Assembly (NCBI GenBank): GCA_021784835.1 | Contig: JAJYHI010000124.1 | Coordinates: 25,661 to 89,660, forward strand | DNA: 64,000 bases | Direction: 5' to 3' | DNA from: a bacterium | GTDB lineage: Bacteria; SZUA-79; Acidulodesulfobacterales; Acidulodesulfobacteraceae | Shown: in pieces, positions 53,893 through 64,000 of the stretch | How the letters are laid out: each line of letters starts with the position of its first letter | Numbering within the stretch: the stretch's first letter is position 1 | Translations under genes and position numbers: made by a program | The notes under the pieces: generated by a model | Told to the model about the DNA's origin: nothing | Database searches by the model: none | The model's input: only the letters and a program-made list of their open reading frames with translations

Positions 53893-55623
53893 ATGAATCA
53901 TAACAGAAATAATAATACAAAGAAAAATTTAATGACGGGTTCCAAGATAATTATCGAAAGCCTTATAAATGAAGGCGTAGATACGATATTCGGTTATCCA
54001 GGCGGCGCCGTTTTAAATATTTACGACGAACTATTAAATTACAAAGATAAAATTAAACATGTGCTGGTAAGGCATGAACAGGGGGCTGCCCACGCCGCAG
54101 ACGGTTATGCCAGGGCATCCGGCAAAGTAGGGGTAGTTTTGGTTACGTCAGGTCCAGGCGCTACGAATACTATAACAGGTATTGCCACCGCAAATATGGA
54201 TTCCGTGCCTATGGTTATTATTACCGGCCAGGTGCCTACCAATCTTATAGGAAACGATGCTTTTCAGGAAGCCGATACCGTCGGCATTACCAGGCCTTGC
54301 ACCAAGCATAATTATTTGGTTAAGGACATAAAAGACCTTGCAAGAACTATTAAAGAGGCTTTTTATATAGCTTCTACCGGAAGACCCGGACCCGTATTAA
54401 TAGACATACCTAAAGATATTACTTCTAGCGTATATGAGTTCGATTATCCTGAAACCGTTCAACTGCACGGGTATAATCCTACATATTTCGGACACCATAT
54501 ACAGATAGCAAAACTTGCTTCGGAAATTTTAAAAGCAAAAAAACCTTTGCTGTATATAGGAGGCGGGGTAATAAGCTCTAATGCCTCCTCTGAACTTTTA
54601 GATTTGGCAGAATTGCTTGACCTTCCAATAACTTCGACTTTAATGGGTCTTGGCGGATTTCCGTCCTGCCATCCTCTTTTTTTCGGTATGCTAGGCATGC
54701 ACGGCACTTATGCTTCCAATATGGCAATATCGAATGCCGATTTTATAGTTGCCGTAGGAGCTAGATTTGACGACAGGGTTACCGGCAAAGTCGAAGAATT
54801 CGGTAAAAATGCTAAGTTTGCGCATATAGACATAGACCCTTCTTCGATAGGAAAAAACGTAAAAATAGAAATACCCGTAGTGGGCGACGTTAAGTCCGTT
54901 TTAAGCAGCCTTCTGGAAGTTTTGAACGTTAGGAGCGAAGAAATATCTGCCGCGAAATACGAAAGATTAGGCTGGCTCGAAGAAATAAACGCATGGAAGT
55001 ACGAACATCCGCTTACTTATAAAATGAAAGATGTAATTAAGCCTCAATACGTCATAGAGAAAATCTATGAATTAACAGGGGGAGAAGCTATAATAGCTAC
55101 CGAAGTCGGTCAGAGCCAGATGTGGACCGCGCAGTTTTATAAATTTAAAAATGCAAGGACTTTATTGACGTCCGGCGGACTCGGAACTATGGGTTTCGGA
55201 TTTCCGGCTGCTATCGGCGCGCAGATAGCCCATCCCGATAAGGTCGTTTTCGATATAGCAGGCGACGGAAGCATTCAGATGAACATTCAAGAACTTGCGA
55301 CGGCGGTGCAGTATAACCTGCCGGTCAAAATAGCTATCATAAATAATAATTTTCTTGGCATGATAAGGCAGTGGCAGGAACTGTTTTATCATAAAAGATA
55401 TTCTTTTTCGGAAATGAACGTTAATCCCGATTTCGTAAAACTTGCCGAAGCATACGGAGCCGTGGGTTTAAGGGCTAAAGACCCGGACGATGTAGTTCCT
55501 GTAATCGAAAAGGCGCTGTCTATAAAAAAACCCGTAATAATGGATTTTATAGTCGACAGAGAAGAAAGCGTATATCCGATGGTTGCGCCGGGTTCGCCTA
55601 TTACCGGTATGCTTTTAGTTTAA
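53893..55623 (+). CDS. ilvB: Acetolactate synthase large subunit
   Basis: A 576-residue thiamine-diphosphate enzyme that joins two pyruvates, or pyruvate and 2-oxobutyrate, to start valine/leucine or isoleucine synthesis. [15 protein letters not shown] and [14 protein letters not shown] contain the catalytic glutamate. A central FAD-binding domain follows, and the C-terminal domain has the cofactor motif [30 protein letters not shown] (given in parts: GDGS, then NN). Length is standard. It begins three bases after ilvD; ilvN follows 58 bases later. Confidence 0.96.
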   Translation: MNHNRNNNTKKNLMTGSKIIIESLINEGVDTIFGYPGGAVLNIYDELLNYKDKIKHVLVRHEQGAAHAADGYARASGKVGVVLVTSGPGATNTITGIATANMDSVPMVIITGQVPTNLIGNDAFQEADTVGITRPCTKHNYLVKDIKDLARTIKEAFYIASTGRPGPVLIDIPKDITSSVYEFDYPETVQLHGYNPTYFGHHIQIAKLASEILKAKKPLLYIGGGVISSNASSELLDLAELLDLPITSTLMGLGGFPSCHPLFFGMLGMHGTYASNMAISNADFIVAVGARFDDRVTGKVEEFGKNAKFAHIDIDPSSIGKNVKIEIPVVGDVKSVLSSLLEVLNVRSEEISAAKYERLGWLEEINAWKYEHPLTYKMKDVIKPQYVIEKIYELTGGEAIIATEVGQSQMWTAQFYKFKNARTLLTSGGLGTMGFGFPAAIGAQIAHPDKVVFDIAGDGSIQMNIQELATAVQYNLPVKIAIINNNFLGMIRQWQELFYHKRYSFSEMNVNPDFVKLAEAYGAVGLRAKDPDDVVPVIEKALSIKKPVIMDFIVDREESVYPMVAPGSPITGMLLV

Positions 55624-55681
55624 ATTTAAGATTAAAATTAAGTAACATTTTATTAAATAATTTAATATAATAATTACGATT

Positions 55682-56173
55682 ATGGAAAAAACACATATTC
55701 TTTCTATTACCGTGGAAAACGAATCCGGCGTGCTTACCAGGGTAGCCGGACTTTTTTCGGCAAGAGGGTTTAATATCGACAGTATATGCGTAGCAAAAAC
55801 TTTAGAAAAAAACGAGTCCAAAATGATAATAGCCACTTCCGGAGATGCGCAAATTTTGGAACAGATAGTTAAACAGCTTAACAGGCTTATTAACGTAATT
55901 AAAGTTCAGGAATTTACGGACGACGATTCCGTTTTAAGGCAGACCGTTCTGGTTAAAGTTAACGCGGATGAAACGACGAAAGGAGATATTTTCAGAATAA
56001 AAGAAATATTTAACGGCAGGATTATAGACGTTTCAAGGAATCATTATACTCTTGAAGTGACAGGTTCGGAAAAGAAGATAGATTCTCTTATCGACATTTT
56101 AAGACCTTTAGGAATCAAGGACATAGTTAAAACCGGTATAATAGCTTTAGCCAGCGCTAAAAAAATAATATAA
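55682..56173 (+). CDS. ilvN: Acetolactate synthase small (regulatory) subunit
   Basis: A 163-residue regulatory subunit with an N-terminal ACT domain (HILSITVENESGVLTRVAGLFSARGFNIDSI, read in two parts) that senses valine. The C-terminal domain has the typical KLIDVLR-like SLIDILRPLGIKDIVKTG. It confers feedback inhibition on IlvB. Length matches ilvN/ilvH of most bacteria. It sits between ilvB and ilvC in the usual order. The start context has no strong ribosome binding site. Confidence 0.95.
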   Translation: MEKTHILSITVENESGVLTRVAGLFSARGFNIDSICVAKTLEKNESKMIIATSGDAQILEQIVKQLNRLINVIKVQEFTDDDSVLRQTVLVKVNADETTKGDIFRIKEIFNGRIIDVSRNHYTLEVTGSEKKIDSLIDILRPLGIKDIVKTGIIALASAKKII

Positions 56174-56230
56174 ATTAATAACTAAAATAATAAAAAATCG
56201 ATTGAGGGCGAAATATCGCCGTCTCTCTAA

Positions 56231-57262
<1,032 letters not shown>

Positions 57263-57296
57263 AATAATAAAATAAATTGCGTTCAATAAGTATGCT

Positions 57297-57992
57297 ATGA
57301 AATATATTGCAAAAGAAGGAGTGCAGTTTATAATAGGCAGTTTTGTTTTTTCGATATTTTTTTTAGTTTTATATTTTTATTTTAAATTCATAGCAATAAA
57401 ATATATATTTTTTTCGCTTTTTATACTTTCGCTCATTTTCTTTTTTTTCTGCGTATATTTTTTCAGAGACCCTGAGCGAAAGCCCGATTCTGTTTTAAAA
57501 GAAGACGAAATAGTTTCTCCCGCCGACGGTAAAATTATATTTTTGCAGAGAGTTTTTGACGAAAGGTTTTTAAAAGGAGAAGTTTTTAAAATTAGCATTT
57601 TTATGTCTCTTTTTAATGTACACGTCAACAGGATTCCGTTCGGCGGAATAGTAGAAAAAGTAATTTATAATAAGGGCAGATTTTTTTCCGCAAATTTAGA
57701 TAAGGCATCTTCCGAAAACGAGTTTAATGCGGTAATTTTAAATGCGGGCGGAGTTTTAAAAGAAAAAAATAAAAAAATAGCTTTTGTTCAGATAGCGGGA
57801 CTTATAGCAAGGCGCATAGTTTGCAAAATTAAGCAAGGAGATGCCGTAAAGTCCGGCGAAAGATTCGGCTTAATTAAGTTCGGCTCCAGATTAGATATAT
57901 ATCTGCCTGCAGGTTTTACTCCTTACGTCGAAATAGGCGGTACAGTTTTTTCTGGCAAAACCATACTTGGAAAAATAAATGATAGCGTCTAA
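57297..57992 (+). CDS. psd: Phosphatidylserine decarboxylase
   Basis: A 231-residue proenzyme of the short PSD class, which decarboxylates phosphatidylserine to phosphatidylethanolamine. Two N-terminal membrane helices precede FFRDPERKP and SPADGKI. The MSLFNVHVNRIPFGG motif follows. Self-cleavage to form the pyruvoyl group should occur in KFGSRLDIYLP, at Gly-Ser. Its gene overlaps pssA by 14 bases, so the two lipid enzymes are made together within the amino-acid operon, as seen in several deltaproteobacteria. Confidence 0.93.
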   Translation: MKYIAKEGVQFIIGSFVFSIFFLVLYFYFKFIAIKYIFFSLFILSLIFFFFCVYFFRDPERKPDSVLKEDEIVSPADGKIIFLQRVFDERFLKGEVFKISIFMSLFNVHVNRIPFGGIVEKVIYNKGRFFSANLDKASSENEFNAVILNAGGVLKEKNKKIAFVQIAGLIARRIVCKIKQGDAVKSGERFGLIKFGSRLDIYLPAGFTPYVEIGGTVFSGKTILGKINDSV

Positions 57993-58785
57993 TAAACAAA
58001 AAAAGAATTATTCTCCGATAAAAACCGCCCTAAATACTAATGAGTTATACAAAAACAGTATGACAAAAGGCGTTTTTCTTTTACCTAATCTAATAACCAG
58101 CCTTTCGCTTTTGTCCGGTTTTTATTCGATAATTAATTCAATAGACGGCAGATATTGGATAGCCGGATGGCTTATAATAGCGTCTATATTTTTCGACGGA
58201 ATAGACGGCAAGGTAGCACGGCTGACTAATACAAGCTCTAAATTTGGGATAGAATATGATTCGCTATCCGATTTAATTGCTTTCGGAGCTGCTCCGTCCG
58301 TTCTGCTGTTCAAATGGTTTTTTATGGATATGGGGAGAATAGGATGGGCGGTTGTGTTCGTATATCTTCTAGGGGCGACGTTGAGGCTGGCAAGATTTAA
58401 CGTGCAGGTCAACTCGGTCGAATATAAAAAGTTTACGGGGCTTCCGTCTCCTGCGGCTGCAGGAACCATAGTTTCTACGCTTTTTTTTATTACTAAATTT
58501 TCGATACGCACTTTGTTTACAACCAAAATTATGCTTGTTCTTACCGTAATAGTAGGACTGCTGATGATAAGCAACATTGGATACTTTGCCATGAAAGATT
58601 TTTCGGTTTTTAAACGCAGGGCTTTCGAGTTTTTGATACTTATATTATTTATTTTAATAATTATTATAATAAAGCCTGTCGAATCTATTTTTACTATTTT
58701 CATACTATATTCATTTATTTCTCCGCTATTGTATTTTTATTTCGTTAATGTTAAGATAAAAAAGATTAATAAAGAAATTAAATAG
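57979..58785 (+). CDS. pssA: CDP-diacylglycerol--serine O-phosphatidyltransferase
   Basis: A 268-residue integral membrane enzyme of the CDP-alcohol phosphatidyltransferase family that makes phosphatidylserine for Psd. The metal and CDP-binding signature DG-x2-AR-x8-G-x3-D-x3-D is complete, in DGIDGKVARL and GIEYDSLSDL. About six to eight helices follow. The start overlaps the psd 3' end by 14 bases. leuA follows after 20 bases. Confidence 0.93.
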   Translation: MIASNKQKKNYSPIKTALNTNELYKNSMTKGVFLLPNLITSLSLLSGFYSIINSIDGRYWIAGWLIIASIFFDGIDGKVARLTNTSSKFGIEYDSLSDLIAFGAAPSVLLFKWFFMDMGRIGWAVVFVYLLGATLRLARFNVQVNSVEYKKFTGLPSPAAAGTIVSTLFFITKFSIRTLFTTKIMLVLTVIVGLLMISNIGYFAMKDFSVFKRRAFEFLILILFILIIIIIKPVESIFTIFILYSFISPLLYFYFVNVKIKKINKEIK

Positions 58786-58805
58786 GCTTTTGCGGGAGGA
58801 TTTTA

Positions 58806-60368
58806 ATGGGCGGCGATGCTTTTAAAAAAATAAAAATATTCGATACTACCCTTAGGGACGGCGAGCAGTCTCCCGGCGCCAGCATGAATATAGACGAAAA
58901 GCTAAACTTGGCGAGACAGTTGGCAAGGCTCGGCGTGGATGTCATAGAAGCCGGTTTTCCTATTGCCTCCGAGGGCGATTTTGAAGCCGTCAGCGCTATA
59001 GCTCAAGAGATAAAAGGCATTGAAATAGCCGGTCTTGCAAGGGCAAACGAAAAAGATATATACAGGGCGTATTCTGCGGTAAAACATGCAGAAAAACCGG
59101 TTATACATACATTTATTGCTACTTCTGACGTACATCTTAAATACAAGCTTAAAATGACTCGCGATGAATTATACGAGCGCGCAGTCAATATGGTAAAATA
59201 CGCAAAATCGTTCATAGAAAATGTAGAATTTTCTGCCGAAGACGCTTCCAGATCCGATTTAGATTTTTTATGCAAAGTAATTAAAGGAGTTATAGACGCA
59301 GGCGCAACTACCGTCAATATTCCGGATACGGTAGGATATGCGACGCCTTTCGAATTTTTTAATTTTATAAAAAATATCAGGGAAAGAGTCGAAGAAATAG
59401 AAAATATTGTTTTAAGCGTACACTCTCACAACGATTTAGGTCTCGGCGTAGCAAATTCTTTGTCGGCGATACTTGCAGGAGCAAATCAGGTCGAATGCAC
59501 TATAAACGGTATCGGCGAGAGGGCAGGCAATGCCGCGCTGGAAGAAATAGTTATGGCTTTAGAAGTCAGGAAAGATATATATAATGCCGTAACATCTATA
59601 AATACATCGGAGATATTTAGAACTTCACAGCTTTTAACTCATATAACCGGTATATCGGTTCAGCCGAATAAGGCTATCGTCGGCAAAAATGCTTTTTCGC
59701 ACGAAGCGGGAATTCATCAGGACGGAGTACTTAAAGAAAAAACTACGTATGAGATTATGACTCCCGAGAGCGTCGGAAGACAGCCGGACGAACTTGTTCT
59801 GGGCAAGCACTCCGGAAAACATGCATTTAAAGAAAAACTTAATTCTCTAGGTTATTTATTGAACGACGAAGAGATAGAAAAAGCTTTCGTAAAATTCAAA
59901 AACCTTGCGGACAAAAAAAAAGATATATATGATGAAGACATAGATTCCCTTGTTTCTAATTCGCATCATTTAGTAGAGAAATACGAATTAAAATACGTAA
60001 ACGTAGTTTGCGGCGATACCGTTTCGCCTCTTGCAATGGTAAAACTTAAAGTTGACGGAGAGTTAAAACACGATTCTTCCTGCGGAAACGGTCCGGTAGA
60101 TGCAGCGGTTAACGCCATAGAAAAAATCGTAAATTCTCAGGCTAAAGTTATCGGCTACGAAGTTAAATCTATAAGGGGAACTACGGAAGCACAGGGAAAC
60201 GTCTCCATTACCATAGAACACAAAGGCGAGAGCATTACCGGAAGAAGCGCTCATACCGACATAGTTACCGCCAGCGCCAAGGCTTACGTTAACGCGTTGA
60301 ATAAGCTATACGTTCATAATAAAAACGCCGCAAATAAAACAATCTGCGAAATTGAAATTAACGCTTGA
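58806..60368 (+). CDS. leuA: 2-isopropylmalate synthase
   Basis: A 520-residue enzyme condensing acetyl-CoA with 2-oxoisovalerate, the first step to leucine. FDTTLRDGEQSPGASM is the catalytic-barrel signature, SVHSHNDLGLGVANSL holds metal ligands, and NGIGERAGNAALEE closes the barrel. A linker with KHSGKHAFKEKL leads to the C-terminal leucine-sensing regulatory domain, so feedback inhibition is likely. GGAGG precedes the ATG. Full-length form of the usual bacterial enzyme. Confidence 0.95.
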   Translation: MGGDAFKKIKIFDTTLRDGEQSPGASMNIDEKLNLARQLARLGVDVIEAGFPIASEGDFEAVSAIAQEIKGIEIAGLARANEKDIYRAYSAVKHAEKPVIHTFIATSDVHLKYKLKMTRDELYERAVNMVKYAKSFIENVEFSAEDASRSDLDFLCKVIKGVIDAGATTVNIPDTVGYATPFEFFNFIKNIRERVEEIENIVLSVHSHNDLGLGVANSLSAILAGANQVECTINGIGERAGNAALEEIVMALEVRKDIYNAVTSINTSEIFRTSQLLTHITGISVQPNKAIVGKNAFSHEAGIHQDGVLKEKTTYEIMTPESVGRQPDELVLGKHSGKHAFKEKLNSLGYLLNDEEIEKAFVKFKNLADKKKDIYDEDIDSLVSNSHHLVEKYELKYVNVVCGDTVSPLAMVKLKVDGELKHDSSCGNGPVDAAVNAIEKIVNSQAKVIGYEVKSIRGTTEAQGNVSITIEHKGESITGRSAHTDIVTASAKAYVNALNKLYVHNKNAANKTICEIEINA

Positions 60369-60495
60369 ACTTTTACGTCGGTAAGTAATTACGCAAAACG
60401 CGGGATTGCTTTGCATTTATGCGGACGCTCAAAGATATTCATTGCGGCGCAATATAAATTCATTTAGTCATAAAGAAATATAAAAGGAGAACAAA

Positions 60496-61773
60496 ATGGC
60501 AAAACCATTAACCATTACCGAAAAAATCATTTTAAATCATACCGATTTGCAGGAAATATCTTCGGGAGACATAGTAAACGCAAGGGTGGATTTAGCCTTA
60601 GGTAACGATATAACCGCGCCTATAGCCATAAAAGAGTTTTCCGCAATAGGCGTAGATACGGTATTCGACAGAAAAAAAATAGCGCTTGTTCCGGACCACT
60701 TCGTTCCCAACAAAGATATATTGAGCGCAAAGCAGGCGAAAATGATGAGGGAGTTTGCAAAAAAATTCGATATTGAAAATTATTTTGAGTGCGGAGAAGC
60801 CGGCGTCGAGCATGCGCTTCTTCCCGAAAAAGGCATAGTCCTTCCGGGAGATTTAGTGATAGGAGCCGATTCGCATACCTGCACATACGGAGCGCTTGGA
60901 GCTTTTGCTACAGGAGTCGGTTCTACCGATTTAGCCTATGCTATGGCATTCGGTGAATTATGGCTTAAAGTTCCGGAATCGATAAAAGTTATTTTTGAGG
61001 GCAAACCGAAAAAATGGGTGTCCGGCAAAGATTTAGTTCTTTATCTGATAGGTCAGATAGGAGTAGAAGGCGCAAACTATATGGCGCTGGAATTTACCGG
61101 AAGCACGTTTAAACATCTCGGTATGGCGGACAGGCTTACTATATCCAATATGGCTATCGAAGCCGGAGCAAAAAGCGGAATATTCGAGCCGGACGAAATT
61201 ACCGAAAGTTACGTCAAGAGCAGGGCAAAAAGAGACTATATATTCTATAAGAGCGACGAAGGCGCGGAATATGCGAAAGTATTAAATTATAATACCGAAA
61301 CTATCAATCCTCAGGTTGCTTTTCCGCATCTTCCGGAAAACAGCGTAGATATTAACGAAGCGTCCGCAAAAAATATAAAAATAGACCAATCCGTTATAGG
61401 TTCCTGCACTAACGGCAGAATAGAAGATTTAAGAGTTGCGGCGGAGATATTAAAAGGTAAAAAGATAGCCAAGTACACAAGGCTTATAGTAATTCCGGCG
61501 ACTCCCGATATTTACAGAATGGCTGAAAAAGAAGGGCTTATAGATATATTTTTGGATGCCGGAGGAGTTGTGAGTACGCCTACTTGCGGACCTTGTCTCG
61601 GCGGATATATGGGAATACTTGCAGACGGCGAAAGAGCGATATCTTCGACTAACAGGAATTTTAAAGGAAGGATGGGCGACGTTACGAGCGAGGTATATCT
61701 TGCAAATCCCGCGGTTTGCGCTGCGTCCGCCATACTCGGCAAGATTGCGGGTCCAGAAGAAGTAGTATCTTAA
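60496..61773 (+). CDS. leuC: 3-isopropylmalate dehydratase large subunit
   Basis: A 425-residue aconitase-family subunit carrying the [4Fe-4S] cluster for isomerising 2- to 3-isopropylmalate. [21 protein letters not shown] holds the motif around the first cluster cysteine region. Further cysteines are in [10 protein letters not shown] and [10 protein letters not shown] (a C-x2-C pair). Length matches the shorter bacterial/archaeal two-subunit form. AGGAGA precedes the ATG. The 127-base gap to leuA holds no clear structure; leuD follows after 64 bases. Confidence 0.95.
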   Translation: MAKPLTITEKIILNHTDLQEISSGDIVNARVDLALGNDITAPIAIKEFSAIGVDTVFDRKKIALVPDHFVPNKDILSAKQAKMMREFAKKFDIENYFECGEAGVEHALLPEKGIVLPGDLVIGADSHTCTYGALGAFATGVGSTDLAYAMAFGELWLKVPESIKVIFEGKPKKWVSGKDLVLYLIGQIGVEGANYMALEFTGSTFKHLGMADRLTISNMAIEAGAKSGIFEPDEITESYVKSRAKRDYIFYKSDEGAEYAKVLNYNTETINPQVAFPHLPENSVDINEASAKNIKIDQSVIGSCTNGRIEDLRVAAEILKGKKIAKYTRLIVIPATPDIYRMAEKEGLIDIFLDAGGVVSTPTCGPCLGGYMGILADGERAISSTNRNFKGRMGDVTSEVYLANPAVCAASAILGKIAGPEEVVS

Positions 61774-61837
61774 TTCAAAATATTAAACGGAATAATTAAG
61801 TTAAAAGGTTTTTAATATTTATAAAGGAGCATTATTT

Positions 61838-62335
61838 ATGATATTCAAAGGAAAAGTATTTAAATTCGGCGACAATATAGATACCGATGCTATAATACCC
61901 GCAAGATATCTGAACGATTCTAGCGAAGAAAATTTAAAAAAACACTGCATGGAAGATGCCGACGAAACATTTTCTTCCAAAGTATTAAAAGGCGATTTTA
62001 TAGTCGCGGGAAATAATTTCGGATGCGGATCTTCGAGGGAGCATGCTCCTATAGCCATTAAATCGTGCGGCGTTACAATAGTAATAGCTAAAAGCTTTGC
62101 CAGGATATTTTACAGGAATTCATTTAACATAGGGCTGTTTATTCTTTCCGCCGATACGGACGGAATAGAAAACGGCGACTTGCTTGAAGTAAATACCGAT
62201 ACCGGAGAAATTAAAAATCAAACTAAAAATACCGTTATCAAAGCCAAACCTATTCCTAAATTTATGTCGGAATTAGTCAATGCAGGCGGATTAATAGCGT
62301 ATGCCAAAAAAAAGATTAAGGAGGGTAAGAAATAG
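61838..62335 (+). CDS. leuD: 3-isopropylmalate dehydratase small subunit
   Basis: The 165-residue swivel-domain subunit completing LeuCD. The opening [17 protein letters not shown] and the substrate-recognition loop [17 protein letters not shown] are diagnostic, and [10 protein letters not shown] follows. The size corresponds to the short archaeal-type small subunit that pairs with a LeuC of about 420 residues, which is what precedes it. AAAGGAG lies upstream of the ATG. leuB begins two bases after its stop. Confidence 0.95.
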   Translation: MIFKGKVFKFGDNIDTDAIIPARYLNDSSEENLKKHCMEDADETFSSKVLKGDFIVAGNNFGCGSSREHAPIAIKSCGVTIVIAKSFARIFYRNSFNIGLFILSADTDGIENGDLLEVNTDTGEIKNQTKNTVIKAKPIPKFMSELVNAGGLIAYAKKKIKEGKK

Positions 62336-62337
62336 TT

Positions 62338-63417
62338 ATGATAAAATTAGCTCTTTTTTCCGGCGACGGAATAGGAACCGAAGTGGCAGAAGAAGCCGTT
62401 AACATACTAAAATTTTTGCTCGATAATCATTCCGTAAGATATGAAATAGAAAAAGGACTCGTCGGCGGCGCATCGTACGACGAATACGGAAAGCCTTTGA
62501 CAGAGGAAACCCTTAAGATAGCAAAAGAAGCGGATGCAGTAATTTTTGGAGCGGTAGGCGGCTATAAATGGGAATCGCTTCCGATTGAACTTAGACCGGA
62601 AAAAGCATTGCTTTCTTTAAGATACGAACTTGGGTTATATGCAAATTTAAGACCTTCTAAAATTTACGACGAACTTATAGATGCTTCCCCTTTAAAGAAA
62701 GAGGTTGTTCAGGGGACGGACATGATGATAGTAAGGGAACTTACGGGCGGTATATATTTCGGTCGGCCAAGAGGCGTTTTCGACTTGGAGGACGGACAGA
62801 AAAAAGGCGTTAATACTCTTGTTTATACTACTAAAGAAATAGAAAGGATAGCAAAAATAGCTTTTGAAATTGCGAAGAAAAGAAGAAAAAAAGTGTTGTC
62901 GGTCGACAAAGCAAACGTATTGGAATGTACTGAATTATGGCGCAACGTAGTCGCGGAAACAGCTAAGAGTTATCCTGAAGTGGAACTTACCAATATGTAC
63001 GTCGATAACTGTTCTATGCAGTTAATCAGACAGCCGAAAAATTTTGACGTTATCGTAACTACCAACCTGTTCGGCGATATTTTGAGCGACGAATCTTCTA
63101 TGGTAGCCGGCTCTATAGGCATGCTGCCTTCTGCAAGCCTTAACGGCAAAAAAGGCATGTATGAACCTATTCACGGAAGCGCTCCGGATATTGCGGGACA
63201 GAATAAAGCAAATCCTTTAGCCGCAATATTATCCGTCGCAATGATGTTGAAATACAGTTTCGATATGGATGAACTTGCAGATAAAATTGACAAAGCCGTC
63301 GAAAAAGTAATTAAGAACGGATACAGAACGGCGGATATTTATTCAAAAGCTCAGGGAACTAAACTTGTCGGAACCAAAGAAATGGGTCTTGCCGTAATAG
63401 AAGAATTAAAAAAATAA
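62338..63417 (+). CDS. leuB: 3-isopropylmalate dehydrogenase
   Basis: A 359-residue NAD-dependent oxidative decarboxylase completing leucine synthesis. [15 protein letters not shown] opens the protein; the substrate-binding arginines are in [39 protein letters not shown] and the metal-binding [16 protein letters not shown] follow. Length and order are standard for LeuB rather than isocitrate dehydrogenase. AAGGAGGG lies upstream within the end of leuD, indicating translational coupling. Confidence 0.95.
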   Translation: MIKLALFSGDGIGTEVAEEAVNILKFLLDNHSVRYEIEKGLVGGASYDEYGKPLTEETLKIAKEADAVIFGAVGGYKWESLPIELRPEKALLSLRYELGLYANLRPSKIYDELIDASPLKKEVVQGTDMMIVRELTGGIYFGRPRGVFDLEDGQKKGVNTLVYTTKEIERIAKIAFEIAKKRRKKVLSVDKANVLECTELWRNVVAETAKSYPEVELTNMYVDNCSMQLIRQPKNFDVIVTTNLFGDILSDESSMVAGSIGMLPSASLNGKKGMYEPIHGSAPDIAGQNKANPLAAILSVAMMLKYSFDMDELADKIDKAVEKVIKNGYRTADIYSKAQGTKLVGTKEMGLAVIEELKK

Positions 63418-63439
63418 AAATTTGGATAAAATAACATGA

Positions 63440-63527
63440 GCAAAAGGTGTCATATTTTATTTTCCGCTTATGAAAAAGTGAATTAATATGATAGTTGACA
63501 GCGGAAAATTAATCTGACGCCTTTTAC
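63440..63527. repeat. Family B hairpin, copy 4 (upstream of asd)
   Basis: Left arm AAAAGGTGTCATATTTTA then TTTTCCGC, right arm GCGGAAAATTAATCTGACG then CCTTTTAC. The left arm has CATA where other copies have CAGA, so the stem has one mismatch. The element lies in the gap between leuB and asd and ends 18 bases before the asd ATG. An ATTGGAAAG flank like that of family A follows. Confidence 0.85.
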
Positions 63528-63545
63528 AAAATTGGAAAGCACAAT

Positions 63546-64000
63546 ATGAAAAAAGAAAAATATAATGTTGCTATAACGGGAGCTACGGGTCTTGTCGGCA
63601 GGGAGTTTTTAGAGATACTGGAGCAGAGAAATTTTCCTGTAGGAGAACTCTATCTTTTTGCATCTGAAAATTCTATCGGAGAAACTATAGATTTTAAAGG
63701 CGACGAATATATAGTCGATGCCTTAAGGGAAGATTCTTTTCAAAAGAAGAATATAGACATAGTATTGTCGAGTCCCGGAGGCCAGATTAGCGCTAAATTT
63801 TCGCCTATCGCCGCCAAAGAAGGAGCGGTAGTTATAGACAATACGTCTTATTTCAGGATGGACAAAGACGTTCCTTTAGTCGTACCTGAAGTTAACCCCG
63901 ACGATATAAAATATTATTCCAAAAAAAATATAATCGCAAATCCTAACTGTTCGACCATTCAGATGCTAGTTCCACTCAAACCGATTCACGACAAATATAA
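63546..64000 (+). CDS. asd: Aspartate-semialdehyde dehydrogenase, N-terminal part (cut by window edge)
   Basis: An open frame from ATG 63546 to the edge gives 151 residues and more. The N-terminal Rossmann motif AITGATGLVGREF, the SSPGGQIS segment, VVIDNTSYFRMD and the catalytic NPNCST (Cys about 138) identify ASA dehydrogenase, which makes the precursor of lysine, threonine and methionine. Following leuB, this is the usual end of the ilv-leu cluster in deltaproteobacteria-like genomes. The first bases after the family B hairpin hold the ribosome site (GGAAAG). Confidence 0.93.
   Translation, partial: MKKEKYNVAITGATGLVGREFLEILEQRNFPVGELYLFASENSIGETIDFKGDEYIVDALREDSFQKKNIDIVLSSPGGQISAKFSPIAAKEGAVVIDNTSYFRMDKDVPLVVPEVNPDDIKYYSKKNIIANPNCSTIQMLVPLKPIHDKY

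Noticed and set aside
56207..56220. Regulatory hairpin in the ilvC leader (GGCGA/TCGCC)
   Set aside because: Only five base pairs with a four-base loop, no T run and no conserved leader features; not enough to call.
58122..58703. Minus-strand open frame of 193 residues
   Set aside because: It is the shadow of pssA, which has a full CDP-alcohol phosphotransferase signature.

Overview
The window is AT-rich, gene-dense bacterial chromosome with short intergenic gaps, many TTG starts and almost entirely housekeeping content. Gene order (an ilvB-ilvN-ilvC-psd-pssA-leuA-leuC-leuD-leuB-asd run, an F0-only ATP synthase operon and a cytochrome b6-type bc complex) is of the kind seen in deltaproteobacterial (Desulfobacterota-like) lineages. 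A P-type plasma-membrane H+-ATPase would suit an acid habitat. I see no rRNA, tRNA, CRISPR array or transposase. The taxonomic placement is inference from gene content and order only.

Layout. 1-6336, minus strand: a degenerate indolepyruvate oxidoreductase-like pair (iorB partial, iorA), an EmrB-type exporter, aspS and an alpha/beta hydrolase. 6416-8730, plus: uppS, an MFS transporter and a tiny CDGSH-type Fe-S protein translationally coupled to it. 8732-10303, minus: APC permease. 10565-14165: trxB, then a DsrE-like protein and trpS (minus), then nadA. 14206-23168: glyQ (apparently started at AUU), glyS, ppdK and mfd. 23226-29140: two PpiC/SurA chaperones, pdxA and uvrA. 29526-33011: the H+-ATPase behind a well-spaced sigma-54-type promoter, facing a sigma-54 activator gene. 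33287-36469: Rieske protein, cytochrome b6-like protein and a large membrane protein with a C-terminal haem c site. 36590-38305: atpZ-atpI-atpB-atpE. 38440-42093: a 1217-residue sensory diguanylate cyclase. 42139-49630: pheS and pheT, split by a three-gene module (SF1 helicase with a novel N-terminal region, divergent from a ComF-like phosphoribosyltransferase and an atypical DprA). 50060-52161: rseP, tsaB and a DUF465-like protein. 52220 to the end: branched-chain amino-acid and phospholipid genes and the start of asd.

At least three families of dispersed palindromic repeats lie between genes. Family A has a GAATTCAATTC core with co-varying arms, including a three-unit tandem with chimeric arms. 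Family B is a roughly 90-base hairpin, three of its four copies sitting just upstream of a start codon. A C/D cluster follows pheT. They resemble REP/MITE-type sequences, but no mobilising gene is visible here.

The observations most worth a second look are the helicase/PRTase/DprA module that splits pheST, the Rieske-cytochrome b-'CydA-like plus cytochrome c' cluster, the predicted sigma-54 control of the proton pump, the AUU start of glyQ, the [4Fe-4S]-type cysteine motif in TrpRS, and the IorA-like protein that has lost its thiamine-diphosphate motif.
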